Assembly: GCF_947179165.1 (NCBI RefSeq)
Contig: NC_077240.1
Coordinates: 58,228,501-58,292,500 of the forward strand
DNA from: Solanum dulcamara
Taxonomy: Eukaryota; Streptophyta; Magnoliopsida; Solanales; Solanaceae
Length of the DNA stretch: 64,000 nt
Reading direction: 5' to 3'
Part shown: positions 42,033 through 55,240 of the stretch, piece by piece
Layout of the letters: each line of letters begins with the position of its first letter
Position numbering within the stretch: the stretch's first letter is position 1
Made by a program: the position numbers and the translations under genes
The notes under the pieces: generated by a model
Databases searched by the model: none
Seen by the model: only the letters and a program-made list of their open reading frames with translations
What the model was told of the DNA's origin: nothing

Positions 42033-44176
42033 TGTAATGACCTTGAGGGTGATTTTCGTAAATTTGTACAAAACACGCGTGAACAGTAACACGCGTGAAC
42101 AGTAACACGCGTGAACAGTAACTTTTTGGGCAGAAAATGCCCCTTTCTTCCCATTTCAATATTTTTTTCAACATTTGTTTGAGTTCTTGAACTCCTTGAG
42201 GTGATTTGAGAAGAGATTTTCGAGGCAAAGTGTTGGGTAAGTGATTTTTGACCTAAAACCTTCCTTTTTCATTAAGTTTTTGACGATTTTAACTCTTAAA
42301 TTTTAGTTTCAAACCCCAAAAATCTTTGTTTCTTCCCTAATCCGAATTTAAGGAAAATTGTTATTTCCAACTCGTTTTGAGCTCTATTTTTATGGGTTTT
42401 TCAACCATGAGTTCCTTATTACCAATAGAATGGGATTGTTCAATAAATTTCCAGATTTGACCCTTTTCGAAAATAGTTAATTTTTGGACCATTTTACCCC
42501 CGGTTCCGAAACCTATCAATATGGGTGTCATTGGACTCCTTGTGACGTGTATGTTTCATTGTTGATAGTGGGTTGTCATTACGGGCGCTGAATTCGAGAG
42601 TTGCTTGTCCGGTGGAGGTATTCGAGTGCGGTTTCGGCAATTGAGGTAGGTTTAGCTATCTTTCTTTGAGATTGAGATGGGGTAATTAGTCATTCATATG
42701 TTATAGACTTTGGGATGGGGTTGTAGTATGAGTTGAGAATGTTATATATATTATGATGTCCGTGTGGAGACTTATTTATTAATGTGTTGCCGTGACGGGG
42801 TTTATTTGTATTACATAGCCCGTGTGGGGGCCTTATTTGTTATCTTATTTGCTTTGAGAGCATGTGAATTATGATTTGCCTAAGAGAGAGGCTTGAGTAT
42901 ATTATTTGACTTGTGATGCCGCCTGAGAGATTGAGTTGGGGGTTTTGAGCATACTTGAGTATTGAAATATTGTTGAGAAAGGGGTGAATATTTAAATGAA
43001 AGTGTGTTCTTCCCGTTACTATTTATTGAGGGTGAATATCATGTGTAGGTTAAGTTTTGAGAACTTTGAACATTATACCACATGTGAGTTGATTATTACT
43101 TCCATGCATATGTGTTTTGATGCATTCATCCTCATTCATCACATCATGAAATATGGGAAGTTGAGAAATATGGAAATTCTTTTTGAGAAAGAAAATGAAA
43201 CACCTTTAAACCTTTGTATCTTGAGTCCCTGACCGAGGCAGTTTTCCGGCAGGGTAGTGGATGCATTGTGATCCCAACCTTTGTATCTTGAGTCCCTGAT
43301 CGAGGCAGTTTTCCGGCAGGGTAGTGGATGCATTGTGATCCTAACCTTTGTATCTTGAGTCCCTGACCGAGGCAGTTTTCCGACAGGGTAGTGGATGCAT
43401 TGTGATCCCTTGACCACGAGGAGGTGGCAAGGATAATGAGATTGAGGTATATGGTCTGCGAGACCCCCATGGGTCCTGCTTGGTAGCACAGCTCGGCAGG
43501 TGTATACGACAGGCTGTGCGACAGTCTTGATTCCACCGTACCACCACATCATTGCATCATCATATTGCATTGCATTGCATTGACATTTGTGCTGCTTGAA
43601 TTATTTGATTAATTGTGATTATGAGTTGTTATTATACTTTACTCGTGCCACTATATATATAAACTGGCGGCACCGATGCCGAAGTGGGATTTTTCTGTAT
43701 GCAGGTGGAAGCGTTCCTTAGTTTATTTCATAGGTTTGATTAATTCCTTATACTCAGTCAGCTAAAACCTACTGAGTACATGTGAATTGTACTCACCCCT
43801 ACTTCTGTGTCCCTTTTTGATGCAGATACTAGTCGGGGTACCCCACGTGGCAGTTAATATTCTAGCGAATTGTGTATTCTCAGATTAGTGGTGAGGTCCC
43901 AGAATTCGGATCGTCACTAGTCTATCTTTATTTTTCAGTCTTTTGTACCATTCAGAGACTTATGTTGTATCTTCAGATTTGAACCTTGTATTAGATGCTC
44001 TTTATACTTATGACACCAGGTTTTGGGATAATTTCTTCATTGTTTTTTTTTATTTATTTAAATCGTGGAATCACTTTCCCCTTTGGGAGTCTTGTATGAG
44101 TTTTATTTTTAGGGTTACACATCAGATTGGGTTTTGAGATGTGTGCCATCATGACCTCAGTTTTTGGGTCGTGACA
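42033..44176 (+). repeat. 3' LTR of the gypsy element
   Basis: Nearly identical to 34763-36907. It is preceded by a short purine-rich GTGGTGGATAT that may serve as the polypurine tract. AGAAA follows it. Confidence 0.96.
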
Positions 44177-44181
44177 AGAAA
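44177..44181. repeat. Gypsy target duplication AGAAA (right)
   Basis: The partner of 34758-34762. Confidence 0.88.
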
Positions 44182-46100
44182 CCAGCACAACTATCAAACA
44201 TATATACAAAAACTCACAACACCCAATCACACATTCGAGTAATCTCCCGTCACAGTGTAGATGAACTAGCATAGAACTCCCGCCAATCCTGGCTCACAGC
44301 CTCAGTTCCAATAGTTCAACATCAATAAAGCATTAAAAGCTCAAAATTACCACACAAAAAACCAACAAAGCAATCAAAGTAAAGCACACGATATCTTAAG
44401 CTTCACGCCACCAAAGACCAAGGTCTACATATTGTACTAACACATCACAAGGATCACCTAAACTAAGGCCCCTCCGACTAAAACTATGCTAACCAATCCA
44501 ATCTATGGTCATAACTAACCAAATATAATTAATTCCTAATACAACCTAATGTTCCAACCTAATCATCCAATACTACTTAAATATAATTAATCTAACTAAG
44601 CCAATTCTAAAAAAAAGAGAGCTATAACAACCTCAAATATAATTAATCTAACTAAGCCAAGTCTAAAGAAAAGGAAGCTATAACCAACCTCAAGGCCGAA
44701 AATCGCCCATCGAACTTTACTTGAGCACTTTTCCCTTCTATAGAGCCTCAGACTCCTCCTACACTATCAAGAACACAACGAGCAAGTCAAAATGGGTCCA
44801 ACAATATCCTTATTACAAATATAAAATTCAAACCGAAAGTGGGTCAAAATCGACCCTCAAATCGATGTTACAGAATCTTGAAACTAAAATTGTCATTATG
44901 TTCTCCTTGAAGTAAGGATTACATGCCCAAAAGTTGGGCAAAAACATATTTTAATTCGGACCTCAAATGGTCCAAATACCACACGTTTTAGAAAAGAAAT
45001 CAAGGAACAATATGCCGAAAATGAAAATAAATTAAGGAATTGAAGCTAGAATCACGTAAAGAAAGTGAAATGGGAGAGATTTGTCTTTGAATCACTTCAA
45101 ATGGACAAGAAATGAACAAATCACCCCAAACAGAGCTTAACGTAAAGGTTCTTCGTTCTTGAAGAAATGCGGAAGAAAAAGGGATTTAATCCCCCTGCGA
45201 CAACCGCAAAAGCGGTCAAATGGCAGCTTGAGCGGCCATCGCTAAAGCCAATAAGGGTCACATATGCGACCCTTGCCTAGAAGGCACCTGCCGCAAAAAT
45301 GGCTGGCCGATCGTTTAAGAGAACCCCGCCTCCCCTGATGTCCCTCACTTTTGAGGAGCCTAGGCCGCTTAAGCGGATACCGCTAAAGCGACCAAGGACC
45401 GCTAAAAGCGACGACACTAGTGACTGCTGCAATAAAAAGTTAGAGCACAAATCTCCAGCTTCAAACAAACCTTCGGAACTCACTCAATGTTAAAATGGCG
45501 CAAACTAAAAGTGCAAATCACTTCAAAACGACATTCCTGACTCATCAAAATTGACAAAACAACCAACAGATGTCGTCCCATCAAAATGTCGACCAAATTC
45601 AACACTTATAAAGAATTCACAAACAAAGCACCTAAAGCCACAACCTTATCCCGAAAGCTCGGTTCACGCCCCAAATAAGGTAAGGCACAACTGGCCCTTG
45701 GTTCCTTATTCAACTGAACTAGCCCCTAAACCATAATGAAAAGAAAACAACGAGGCTCGGAAAGTCCATCACAATTAACCGTTGAAACAAGATAACTGGA
45801 CCGGTGAGGTCACGATAATATCAATGACATAATGAAAAGATCGATAAGACCAATGTAAAGGATAAAGAACTAGAAAGCCGACAAGGCTGAAAAATGAAAT
45901 CATATACATAATAAACCGACAAGGCTATAAATGGAAGTTGAGAAGACCCAACATAATATGTCCACAAGTTTCTACAAATACTACAATTCAACTGATCGGG
46001 ATGAGTCTCCAACAATTCTAACAACTGTAGACAAGTCTCAAAGGTTCAAAATCTACAGACAACCAACAACACCAGAATGAGTGGAGCTTACCAATCCTCA
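44182..46100 (-). repeat. Old LTR-type fragment, right of the gypsy insertion
   Basis: Continuation of 33617-34757. To 45247 it aligns with about 57911-58834, including AGCGGTCAAATGGCAGCTT and AGCGGCCATCGCTAAAGCC. Beyond that it has no partner here. It contains several GC-richer words such as CGCTTAAGCGGATACCGC (45364-45390). No coding sequence; the right boundary is unclear. Confidence 0.55.
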
Positions 46101-46360
46101 GCTGAGACGATACCCTTATTGCAAAAGCCGATCAGAACCTTTGTATGAACCTGCAGCACAAATGTAGCGTCCTCAGGTAATAGGACGTCAGTAGTAATAA
46201 AAATGTAATGGTAGTAAGTCGGAAAATGAAATCATAAATAACTACGACGTAAAGGCTAATAGAGATAACACTTGAAACTGAAACACTGATAGCCTCCTTG
46301 GCTGACATCTGACCTCATAGTAATCACATATGCATGGTATGCTCATGTAATCGCATGTAG

Positions 46361-46406
<46 letters not shown>

Positions 46407-47635
46407 TGCAAATGTATGACATACCCAATCAAATGCTAGCAATGGTGGTCTCTTCCGGTAGCTAACCGACATCATATTACGAATCTGTGGCCATCTGTAC
46501 AATATACATAAGTCTTCTGGGAAAATAGGCCCTTTTCCCTTTGATTATAGCTCGGAGTTCATGCATAACATGTATGATATGAACTTTGAATGCAAATAGT
46601 AGGCCGTAATAAAAACTGAGCAAATCTTGGCTCATTGGTACTCTTATTCTCATAATCACTTTCTTATAACATGCAAATGCCTTGTAGAACCTCATATACT
46701 TTTCGAATAAACTTGAACACTTATCTTGACTTTAGAAAGGTAATTTAAACATGAGAATTTTCATAAAGATCTTAAGGTACTTAAAGAATCTTATCGTAAC
46801 TTCATTTAACTTTCATATGAGCATTTAAGCCTATAAAACTCATAATAAACTCAAAGCTCTTAACTCAATTTTAATTTAGAAAAATTAATTATTTAGGAAG
46901 TAAAAGGAGACTGAAAGGCATGACATTTTACGAATGATTCCAATTTGGAAATAGTATGATCATGTTTACGTGTTTAAACTGCAATCATTTTGCACGCACT
47001 AAAGCCCAAAGACAGGTTTAGCTGAACTACATCCTACACAGAATGCTAGTCACAAGGTAACAATACTTCCTGTTTGCTTGTTTTCGAATGAATTGTCAGC
47101 TTTAAAATCTGTCCAAAACATGCAACAACTTGAGCCGCAAAAAAATCCAGCTAAAAACATAAGAATTTGCGCAAAGGAATTCTGCTTAGGCTTCCTAATG
47201 ATTACTGTATTTATCCGTTTGCGAAGATACACTTCCTTATGTTTTGCATTTACCGTTTATGAATTATTTCAGTAATTTCTCTGCCTTTTCTATTTTCTAC
47301 TTCGCTTTGAAATGGTCTCTTGTGCTTTTGCGTTGAACCTCTCGAGAAAGTTTCATAGTAGAAAGACACTCCTCTTAGGTTCTCAAGCATAAACTTAAAA
47401 GAGTCAATTCTGGTGATCATGTCAACTATAGAAAAATTTATTGGAGAAAATTGTGGCGTGTGTCGTGAACATTACTAATAGAGGCAAACATTACTCAATC
47501 TTCGTGTAGCTGAACACCTAAAGGCCACGGTCAAGTTGGCAATTGGTATATTTGCAGAAATTTGTTAAGAAAGATACACAAATAGCCAGTTCAAGGGGCT
47601 ATTTTGGTCCTTCCAAATGCAGCTACAAGTGACAT
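46101..47635. other. Unassigned non-coding stretch with a TA microsatellite
   Basis: Repeat-derived by look, but I cannot place it in a family. Short frames near 47050-47275 show no recognisable domain. A TA dinucleotide run of about 41 bp lies at 46364-46404. Confidence 0.5.
46364..46404. repeat. (TA)n microsatellite
   Basis: About 20 uninterrupted TA repeats. Shorter ones are at about 20535-20558 and 57117-57134. Confidence 0.95.
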
Positions 47636-47640
47636 ATTAT

Positions 47641-47803
47641 TGTTGAGCAGATTAAATCAACTATCAACTAAGCAAGTTAGTTAAACTTCAAGAAATCAGT
47701 TAGTGAAGTTAGATTGTTTTCAGAAAGTAGTTAGTTAGTTAGAGGAGCCAAAATACAGTTAACAAAGTAGTGATCTAAGTCAAGAAGTGAAGTGTATATA
47801 TAT
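47641..47803 (+). repeat. 5' LTR of the copia element, first part
   Basis: Starts TGTTGAGCAGATTAAATC and matches 55495-55665. It is broken at GTGTATATATAT by the nested LTR. The last five bases TATAT are the target duplication. Confidence 0.92.
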
Positions 47804-50800
47804 TGTCACGATCCAAAATGGGCCATGAGTGACACCCATACTTAACCTCCTAGGTGGGAGAACCAACGATACAAACCCCAACTTACATTAACGATTCAAC
47901 TTATAAACCACGATAATAATGCGGAAGCTCAAACCTTATTAAAGTAAGAAATAATAAAAGTCACTAAAATCTATTACGTAACGTTTTCCAAAATCTGAAA
48001 GTCATCACATAAGGACATCTAAATTCTAAAACTAAGTCTAAAAATGTCAGACACCAGAATAAATAAATAACAAAATGTGTCTGAAAACTAAGGATGCTAT
48101 GCCATGACCGAGAGAATCCATCACGAGCTAGAAGGATAGCTCACCCTGAAATCTTATGAACTGGAGAATGACTAGAGTTGACGTCTAGTCGAAGTCGGTG
48201 GAACACTCGCTGCACTCCACAAAATAAAACAAAGAAAAATACAAGTAGGGATCAGTACAGGACAACATGTACTGAGTAGATATTATCGACCGACTCAAAA
48301 TAGAAATCAATATGCATAAAGTAGTAGCGGAAAATCAACAATAGCACTTAACATGTGGCAATTTCATAACTAGTCAACAATATCAAGATTACACATGAGG
48401 ACTCAGGCCTTCACATCACGCTCTTTTGAAAAATGAGTTATTGAAGATTGGGTAGCATTAAGTCATTTTAATTTATTTTTTTTAATATTACCGTGTCGGA
48501 ACGTGACATCCGATCCAAATATACCGTACCGAAATGTGACACCTGATCCAAATATAATTAATTTATCATTTTTTATTATTACATTCCACTTCATTAACAA
48601 TATTTCCTCAAGCCTTCTTTATTCAAGTCACCATTTTTGATAGGGCAAGTTCAAGATTATAGATTTCACGTTCTTGGAATTTCAGACAAATCACAACAAC
48701 ATACCAACCATCCAAACCACAACAATGAAATGCATAGTAAACTTTACGCATTACTCAATGACTAGCAATCACTATTAAGAGTCTATTTATGATATAGAAT
48801 AAAATCATAACCTACTTCAACCGAAGAATCGAAGTAAAGCAAGCTAATCCACCAATGTCCCTCCTTTGTTCAATGCCTTTGTTACGCCCCGGGAGGGTAC
48901 CCTAGACGTAACCAGCACTCAGAAACCATTTCTGGCTCCCAAGCGAACCACATAGCCTGATCACACATCCGTTCCTTCATTCATTCAGCGGAAAGTTTAA
49001 AAATAAAGAATAATTTAGCGGGCAACTGAAATCACCCATCCAACTCAAAGAATAAAGGCCGTGGGTCAATAAATCAACTAAAATAATTGTCATTAAAAAT
49101 AGTTTGACCAGAATAACTCAAGGAAAGAAATACTCAGTCGACCCATCACTATCTAGTCTATGAAGCCTTTATCACTACTATCTAATTGGTGCCAATGACA
49201 TATTCATGGCTACCTCAAATTAAAATAACAAGGGCCAACTTGATACAAGAATACATAAGCGGTGTCCTCCGAATGTAGGAAATGACTCACCAATACGCTG
49301 AGTGTGTATAAATCCTCAATGGTGCTTCTATTGACGATCTCTTAAACCTGTCTCTGCATCATGAAACAATGCAGGTCTAAATAGACGTCAGTACATGGAA
49401 TGTACGAGTATGTAATATGACAGAATGAAACATACCTCAAGGAAGAATAACATCGGATCAACTATCTCAAATCAGAAAGGTAAGAGAGACTCACATAAGA
49501 CGTCATAAATCTAAAGTAAGAATACATTTCTAGACAAAGACCAATCACACATCATACAATCCAATCCAATCATACACAATACAGTTCAATCAAATCATAT
49601 ATCATTCGATTCAATCCAATCATATACAATCGGTTCAACCCGGTCATATACGATCCGATCCAATCTATTCATATATCCTTCCATTCAACCCAATCAACAT
49701 ATCATCTAATCCAATCCAGTCCAATCGCACACTATCAAATCACAATTCATCTAATCCAATCCAATCAATGCAATCAACTCACAATCAACTCAAAAGGGCT
49801 CAACTCAATAAATATGCAAATTAAGTTATGCAATGTCTTACAATTCAACTCAATCATCTACAATCACAATCAAAGTAATCAGATCAAGCACAATCCATTC
49901 AATTGGGAGTTTCTCTAACCGACAACCATCACCATATGAGCGAGTGATAGTACTACAAGCCGACGTTGTTGCCGCGTCCGTTCATACCTTGCCAGGGTAT
50001 GAACGCATCAACCAATCATGGATCCAATCCAATCGAGTCCTATAATGTCAGGAAAAACATTTTGGGGAAGCATCCGACTTTAACGGTTCAATCCCCTCCT
50101 ACGTTTGGCGACGTAGTTATTGGGTTTGAGTATGGACTTTACTCTTATCCAATTCGGTGTTCGATACTCCTCCCAAGACTCAATATGCTCATATCTATCA
50201 AGTGAGTAACATACTCAAAATACTCATTTAACCTCATTGGACTCCTTCAAATCAACTCAATCAAATCTGGCCTACTTGGACCTTCTTTCAAATAGACTCA
50301 TCTCAACTCATCAAACTCTTCTCTTTAAAATTTATACAATCTCAAAATAGACCTTTTTATGTAAAAATGCTCAACTCATTTATACTAAAAATACTCATGT
50401 TCAAAAATAATTAAAAGACTTCTCAAACTCAACTCATGCTTAAACTCTTTTTAAATCATAGATGAAAATAATTATTTCTTAAACTCAAAATAGTGTATAA
50501 ATAGTTTATGCAAAAATTCTCACAAATCATGTACTTAAAACTCCTTCTCAAAAGATCCTTTATTTTTAAAAATACTCATAAGACTCCAACCGACTCAAAA
50601 TATGCAATTCACATATCACATAATCACATTAGACTCCAATTCACTTCATCACATAACTTCCTCATCAACATACCTCTTCATCAATCATTCTACACATATT
50701 AAATAATCACTATTCACATCATCACTCACACCATCATCAAAACATCGTCACTCGCATCATTATTACACCATCATCAAAACACCACCATTCACATTACCAT

Positions 50801-52770
50801 CAAATATTATCATCACATCATTGTCAAATATTATCATCACATCATTATCAAACATCTACTCCACAATCTTCAATTTAGTCCTATGTTCAAATTATAGAAA
50901 CAAAGGGACATTCTTAACTATCCAATTCATTCTTTCTGTTCCAATCAATACATATATACACACAACTATCCATCTCAACCTCAAGACAATTATGACAAAA
51001 GAAATCTCATCTTGGGTTCATGTGAATGAAACATGAATCCTTACTCTCAACAAAACTCAACTCAAGAATATCTTCAATACCTATAAATCTATATACAAAG
51101 GTACATTTGTAGTCGATAATATGAAAAATAACTATTTAGTAACTCAAGTCATTAAAATCATCAATCAACCATTAGTATCTAAAAACATTCCATAGTTTAG
51201 GGAAAACTTTCAAGAAAACCTTTCTAGAAGGTGCAACTCTTTCACAACTCTTAACCAACATATCTATGGGCATATGGAAGAACTCAATCCATATTTTAGG
51301 TTAGCCTTACATACCTTGTTTGAAGACTTTGAAGAGACCTTGATGTTAGACCTTCAATGGGAGGCTTGAATCCTTGAAACTCTTGAAGGCACCCTTTGTT
51401 GGAGATGGATTTGGAGAAGAAGAAGAAGAAGAAGAGAGGGAAAATTTTAGGGATTTTTAGAGAGAGGGAGAACTGAAAAATGGTCCTAAAACGTTCAAGG
51501 ATAGGGTATATATAATTAGGAAAAAGTCCAAGTTGCCCTTCTTCAAAAATCTAAAAAATTGGGCAAAAACCTTGCTGGCGCTATAGTGGCGCGTCGCGCC
51601 ACTGCAGCGCCAAGCCAAAATAGGCTTAAAACCCTGCACATCTAATAGTGGTGCGTCGCGTCAAGCCCCAAACTACTGAGGCTGTTTTCTGGCGCTATAG
51701 TGGCGTGTGGCGCCACTGGAGCGCCAAGCCTAAATTTCGCCCAGGCCTGAAATTCCTGCAGTACTAGTCTATAGTGAAATGGACATAACCTTTCACTCCA
51801 AACTCCAAAAATTGCAATCTTGGTGGCGTTGGAAAGAAGACTAAAAAACCTTTAATTTGGTAGGTCGAGGGACACCCAGTTCTTTATATCCTAGGAGATA
51901 TGGTCGTTTGAAGTTGACCCTTATACTAACTCATCCGAAAACTCAATCGATTGGAGTTCTTTGGACTCGACTTGGTGTTAGAGATCCCTTATGACCCCTA
52001 AACACATCTAACACACTTCAAATACTTAGGAATTAATCCTAATTCATGTGTAGAATTACAAGTCCTCCGGTCCGAGTCTACCCACACGTGAAGAAATGTT
52101 CGAGTCTTTGCGAAAACATTTCTGGGGTGTCACAGCCTTAGACCGTTTTCAATTTATCAAATATATAATATTTATAAGTAAACTAGTTCATCCTAGAACC
52201 CACAACAAACCCAACTCTATAATCAATTCCTTAAAACTCAAGCCTAGGGTTAAGTCTTAATTCCTCCAATATCATAACTATAATGATTTTCATATAATAC
52301 AATACACCTAATATTTAATTATGTATACTAATTTTACCAAAACTTGAATTATCATACGATAATATGGTAAGATAGACCTCAATTATGTAGCTGAAGAACT
52401 AGATACCTTCTTTGCATGGTAGACACAATTGTATAACTAACAGAATCAAAGAAGAGATGGTTTACCTGAAGCAATTTGTGGCTTCCTTCAGTGTTATATG
52501 CCGTACCTTTCTCTTCTCTTTACTTTTCTAATTAAAATATAATTGTGTATCAAAAGTAATAAACCCTATCCTTTTTCTTTAATAATTGGTATAGATTGTT
52601 AAATAAATTATCAACTTAGCCCCTTAATTAAATTAATTATTTAAAGTTATCCTCAACTAAATAATTGTACCTACCAAATGTTCCAAAATACCCATAAAAT
52701 AAATTTACGGGATGAGTCTTTTGTGAAATAAAAAGCTCTAGTTCTCAAAATGACCTAATGGGTCGTTACA
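47804..52770 (-). mobile_element. Solo LTR of a gypsy-like element, itself interrupted
   Basis: On the minus strand it starts TGTAACGACCCATTAGG at 52770 and ends GATCGTGACA at 47804. The ends are TG...CA, and TATAT duplications flank it (47799-47803, 52771-52775). No coding sequence. Without the nested insertion it is about 1.7 kb, so it is best explained as a solo LTR left by LTR-LTR recombination. Confidence 0.82.
48880..52134 (-). mobile_element. Solo LTR of a second gypsy-like element (3.26 kb), nested in the first
   Basis: On the minus strand it starts TGTGACACCCCAGAAATG at 52134 and ends GGGGCGTAACA at 48880. It is flanked by GCCTT at 48875-48879 and 52135-52139. Non-coding throughout. 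It contains degenerate CAATCCAATCATATA-like repeats (about 49540-49800), CATCATCA-like repeats (about 50690-50850), and a GC-rich pair of direct repeats near 51574 and 51689. Confidence 0.85.
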
Positions 52771-52775
52771 TATAT

Positions 52776-52901
52776 CCTCTCAAATCCGTTGTAACATTCA
52801 AGTTTTCAAATGAATAATAACACAAGTCTTCTTCTTTCTCCCTCAGTTCATAATCTATGAACACTATTAGAATACTTTCAAGCCACAAACAAATAACTTC
52901 A
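52776..52901 (+). repeat. 5' LTR of the copia element, second part
   Basis: Resumes CCTCTCAAATCCG after the nested element and its TATAT duplication, and ends AAATAACTTCA. It matches the end of the 3' LTR. Confidence 0.92.
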
Positions 52902-52912
52902 TGGTATCAGAG
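52902..52912 (+). other. Primer binding site (initiator-Met tRNA)
   Basis: TGGTATCAGAG directly after the 5' LTR of the copia element. Confidence 0.88.
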
Positions 52913-52946
52913 TAGGAGATCCTGATCTGAGAGGTTTAAAGTCAAA

Positions 52947-54500
52947 TTGGTTGATATCAATCAAGGTTTCTTCATTGAAGGATTCAAGATTCAAAGCTTC
53001 CGCAAAAGAATTAGATCAAAGTCTGAAGATTCAGATTCGAAAATGATGAATGCAAATGGAAATTCTGTGAATTCTGATGGTCCTGCAAATGGTTTAGCTT
53101 CTAACAGTAATGAAAATTCTGGAATTTCGATAAATCCTAGTAGTTCTACTGGTCAAGGTATTGATTTCCACCCCTTATTTCTGAATCGTACTGATATTAG
53201 TGGTGTTAATCTAGTGTCATTTCAACTGTTGGAGTCAGAGAACTTTTCCTTGTGGAGTAGGTCCATTAGACTAGCTTTACTAAGAAGGAACAAGATTGGG
53301 CTTATTGATGGTTCTTGCACAAAGGAGAGTGTGAATGAAGGTTTATGGGGTCAGCGGGAAATAGTCAATGCCATTGTTCTCTCGTGGCTGTTGAACTCTG
53401 TGTCCCAAAGTCTTCTTAGGGGTATAGCCTTTTCTACATGTTCTTATAGTGTGTGGGAAGACTTGAGGGAGAGATTCAATAGGGTAGATGGTTCTAAGAC
53501 TTTCCTGCTTCATAAAGAAATTGTAACCTTAGAACAAGGCTCTTCTACCGTGTCTGTGTATTACACCAAGTTAAAAAATTTATGGGATGAATTTGAGGCA
53601 TTAGTGCTTTCTCCTGGGTGTAATTGTGAAAGATCTAAAGGTTTTGTTGATTACCTGAATAGACAAAAGCCATATCAGTTCCCTATGGGATTAAATGAGT
53701 CTTATTCTCAGTCTAGAAGTAAAATTCTCTTAATGAGTCCTGTTCCTAGTGTTAATCAAGCCTATGCTATGGTGGTTAATGATGAATGTCAAAGAGGTAT
53801 TGCTTCTAGTAGTGCTAGTATGGGTATGAACTCTGTCAATGCTAGTGGGGTGGATCCTTTGGTGATGTATTCCAAGTCTGGTGGAAATATTTATGGGCAA
53901 AATGGTAACAACTTCAAGAAAACCAACTTTGGTGTGATTTATGACTTTTGCAGATGTAAAGGTCACACTAAAGATCAATGCTACAAATTGATTGGGTATC
54001 CTCCATTTTTCAAGTCAAAGAGAAAAATATATAATGGAGGAGGTACTGCATCCTATAATGTAGTAAGTGATCAAAATGTAGAAAGAAAGGATGTATGTGA
54101 GAATGTCTCTAGTGATCCTGACAGGTTCTCTGGTGGCTCTGGTAGTTTTGACTATTAATTTAACACTAATGTGTCATCCAAGGGAAAGCAGGTTATGGAT
54201 CAAGCAATTACTAGTCACAGTGGAGTAGATGAGTATGCCCAGCAACTACAAGGGTGCACCTTCACTAGAGATCAGTACACTCAGATTCTGTAGATGCTAA
54301 ATCAGAACAAAACAAGTGTGAACTCTGCAGGTGATATAGTTCATGCCAATGTAGCAGGTACAACTTTGTTAGTTTCTGAAAATAAGGAGGTCTGTATTAT
54401 AGATACAGGGGCCACAAATTATCTGGTGTCAAAGGTTGGTATGCTTACAAAGGAGTCTATAATAAAAACTATGCCAAACTCATCGGTGGCCCCCGTAGGT
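52947..54500 (+). pseudogene. copia gag and start of protease
   Basis: The frame from 52947 (MVDINQGFFIEGFKIQSF) has copia gag features: NFSLWSRSIRLALLRRNKIG, SVWEDLRERFNRVDGS, VYYTKLKNLWDEFEAL. The knuckle reads YDFCRCKGHTKDQC, where Tyr stands in place of the expected first Cys. A TAA at 54156-54158 ends the frame, then sequence continues in frame past a TAG at 54291-54293 to the protease site IIDTGATNYLVS (about 54395-54432). Homology ends near 54490. Both stops replace probable Gln codons. Confidence 0.87.
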
Positions 54501-54574
54501 TGGCACCAACTTTCACTTAGACACCTCAACTAGGTTTTGTTTATTCTAGTCACTTCATGTCAGATTCTGCTATG

Positions 54575-55190
54575 TCATTTTGACATTATGCCCTTTTCTT
54601 TAAACATATTTGTACATACAAAATTAACAAACTCTGTTCCATTGTCAGGCCTTACTATTTTCACTATTCTTCCAAATTGAGTCTGAACAAATTGCAAAAA
54701 ATACTGTAAAGAAACACAAACATCTGACTTGTTTTTCAATAAAAACAACCAATTCATCCTTGTAAAGTCATCCACAACTGTCAAAAAATATCTATTGCCA
54801 TAAAAAATAGTGTTCTTATAAGGTCCCCAAACATCCAAATGTACCAAATCAAAAATATTCACTACTTTTAATACTACTAAATGAAAACGAAGTTCTTGTA
54901 TGTTTTGCATAAGGACACACACTACATTTATTTAGAGACTTGTTAATAGTCTCAGTATTGGCAAGAAACAACTTACTCAACATATGAGAAGACATATGTC
55001 CTAGTCTCTCATGCCACACACTTATCTCTTCTTCTGGCATTTGTTTTTAACTGATATCCTGCTGTTTGTCTTTCACCACACATGAAGCATGTTGTAGTTG
55101 CTGCTTAGTAATATGCTTGAGAAATAAGTATAGCCCATCATCCTCTTTACCAATCTCCCTCACCTTGTCAGTGTACAAATTCTGAAACAC
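54575..55190 (-). pseudogene. Inverted pre-integrase and integrase fragment
   Basis: On the minus strand: a protease-end/pre-integrase region, VWHERLGHMSSHMLSKL, CSVCPYAKHTR (integrase zinc finger), then LVHLDVWGPY, FLTVVDDFTRMNW and VRPDNGTEFVN. It stops before the catalytic Glu. It is opposite in strand to gag and RNase H of the same element. Two frames are needed to read it. A 9-bp palindrome (55210-55218 and 55230-55238) lies at its right edge. Confidence 0.85.
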
Positions 55191-55240
55191 ACAAAAATGT
55201 GGAAAGATAGTGACTCAGCCGCCTAACTCCTGAGTCACTC

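Larger units (their letters stand above)
34763..44176 (+). mobile_element. Young Ty3/gypsy retrotransposon (Del/Tekay-like), structurally complete
   Basis: Two LTRs of 2145 and 2144 bp (34763-36907, 42033-44176) with TG...CA ends, flanked by AGAAA at 34758-34762 and 44177-44181. A perfect initiator-Met primer site follows the 5' LTR. One polyprotein frame runs 37115-42022. By eye the LTRs differ at about seven bases and one T-run length, about 0.3 percent, so insertion was recent. Gag-protease-RT-RNase H-integrase order, a chromodomain-like C-terminus and long LTRs fit the Del/Tekay lineage (inference). The copy is nevertheless defective. It is inserted in an older LTR fragment. Confidence 0.96.

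Noticed and set aside
46242..46502. Minus-strand frame with a Tyr-Ile run
   Set aside because: Translation of the TA microsatellite.
49540..50850. CRISPR-like repeat/spacer pattern
   Set aside because: The CAATCCAAT- and CATCATCA-type words are irregular, have no uniform spacers, and lie in a plant solo LTR.
53730..53978. Minus-strand His/Thr-rich frame
   Set aside because: Antisense shadow of copia gag.
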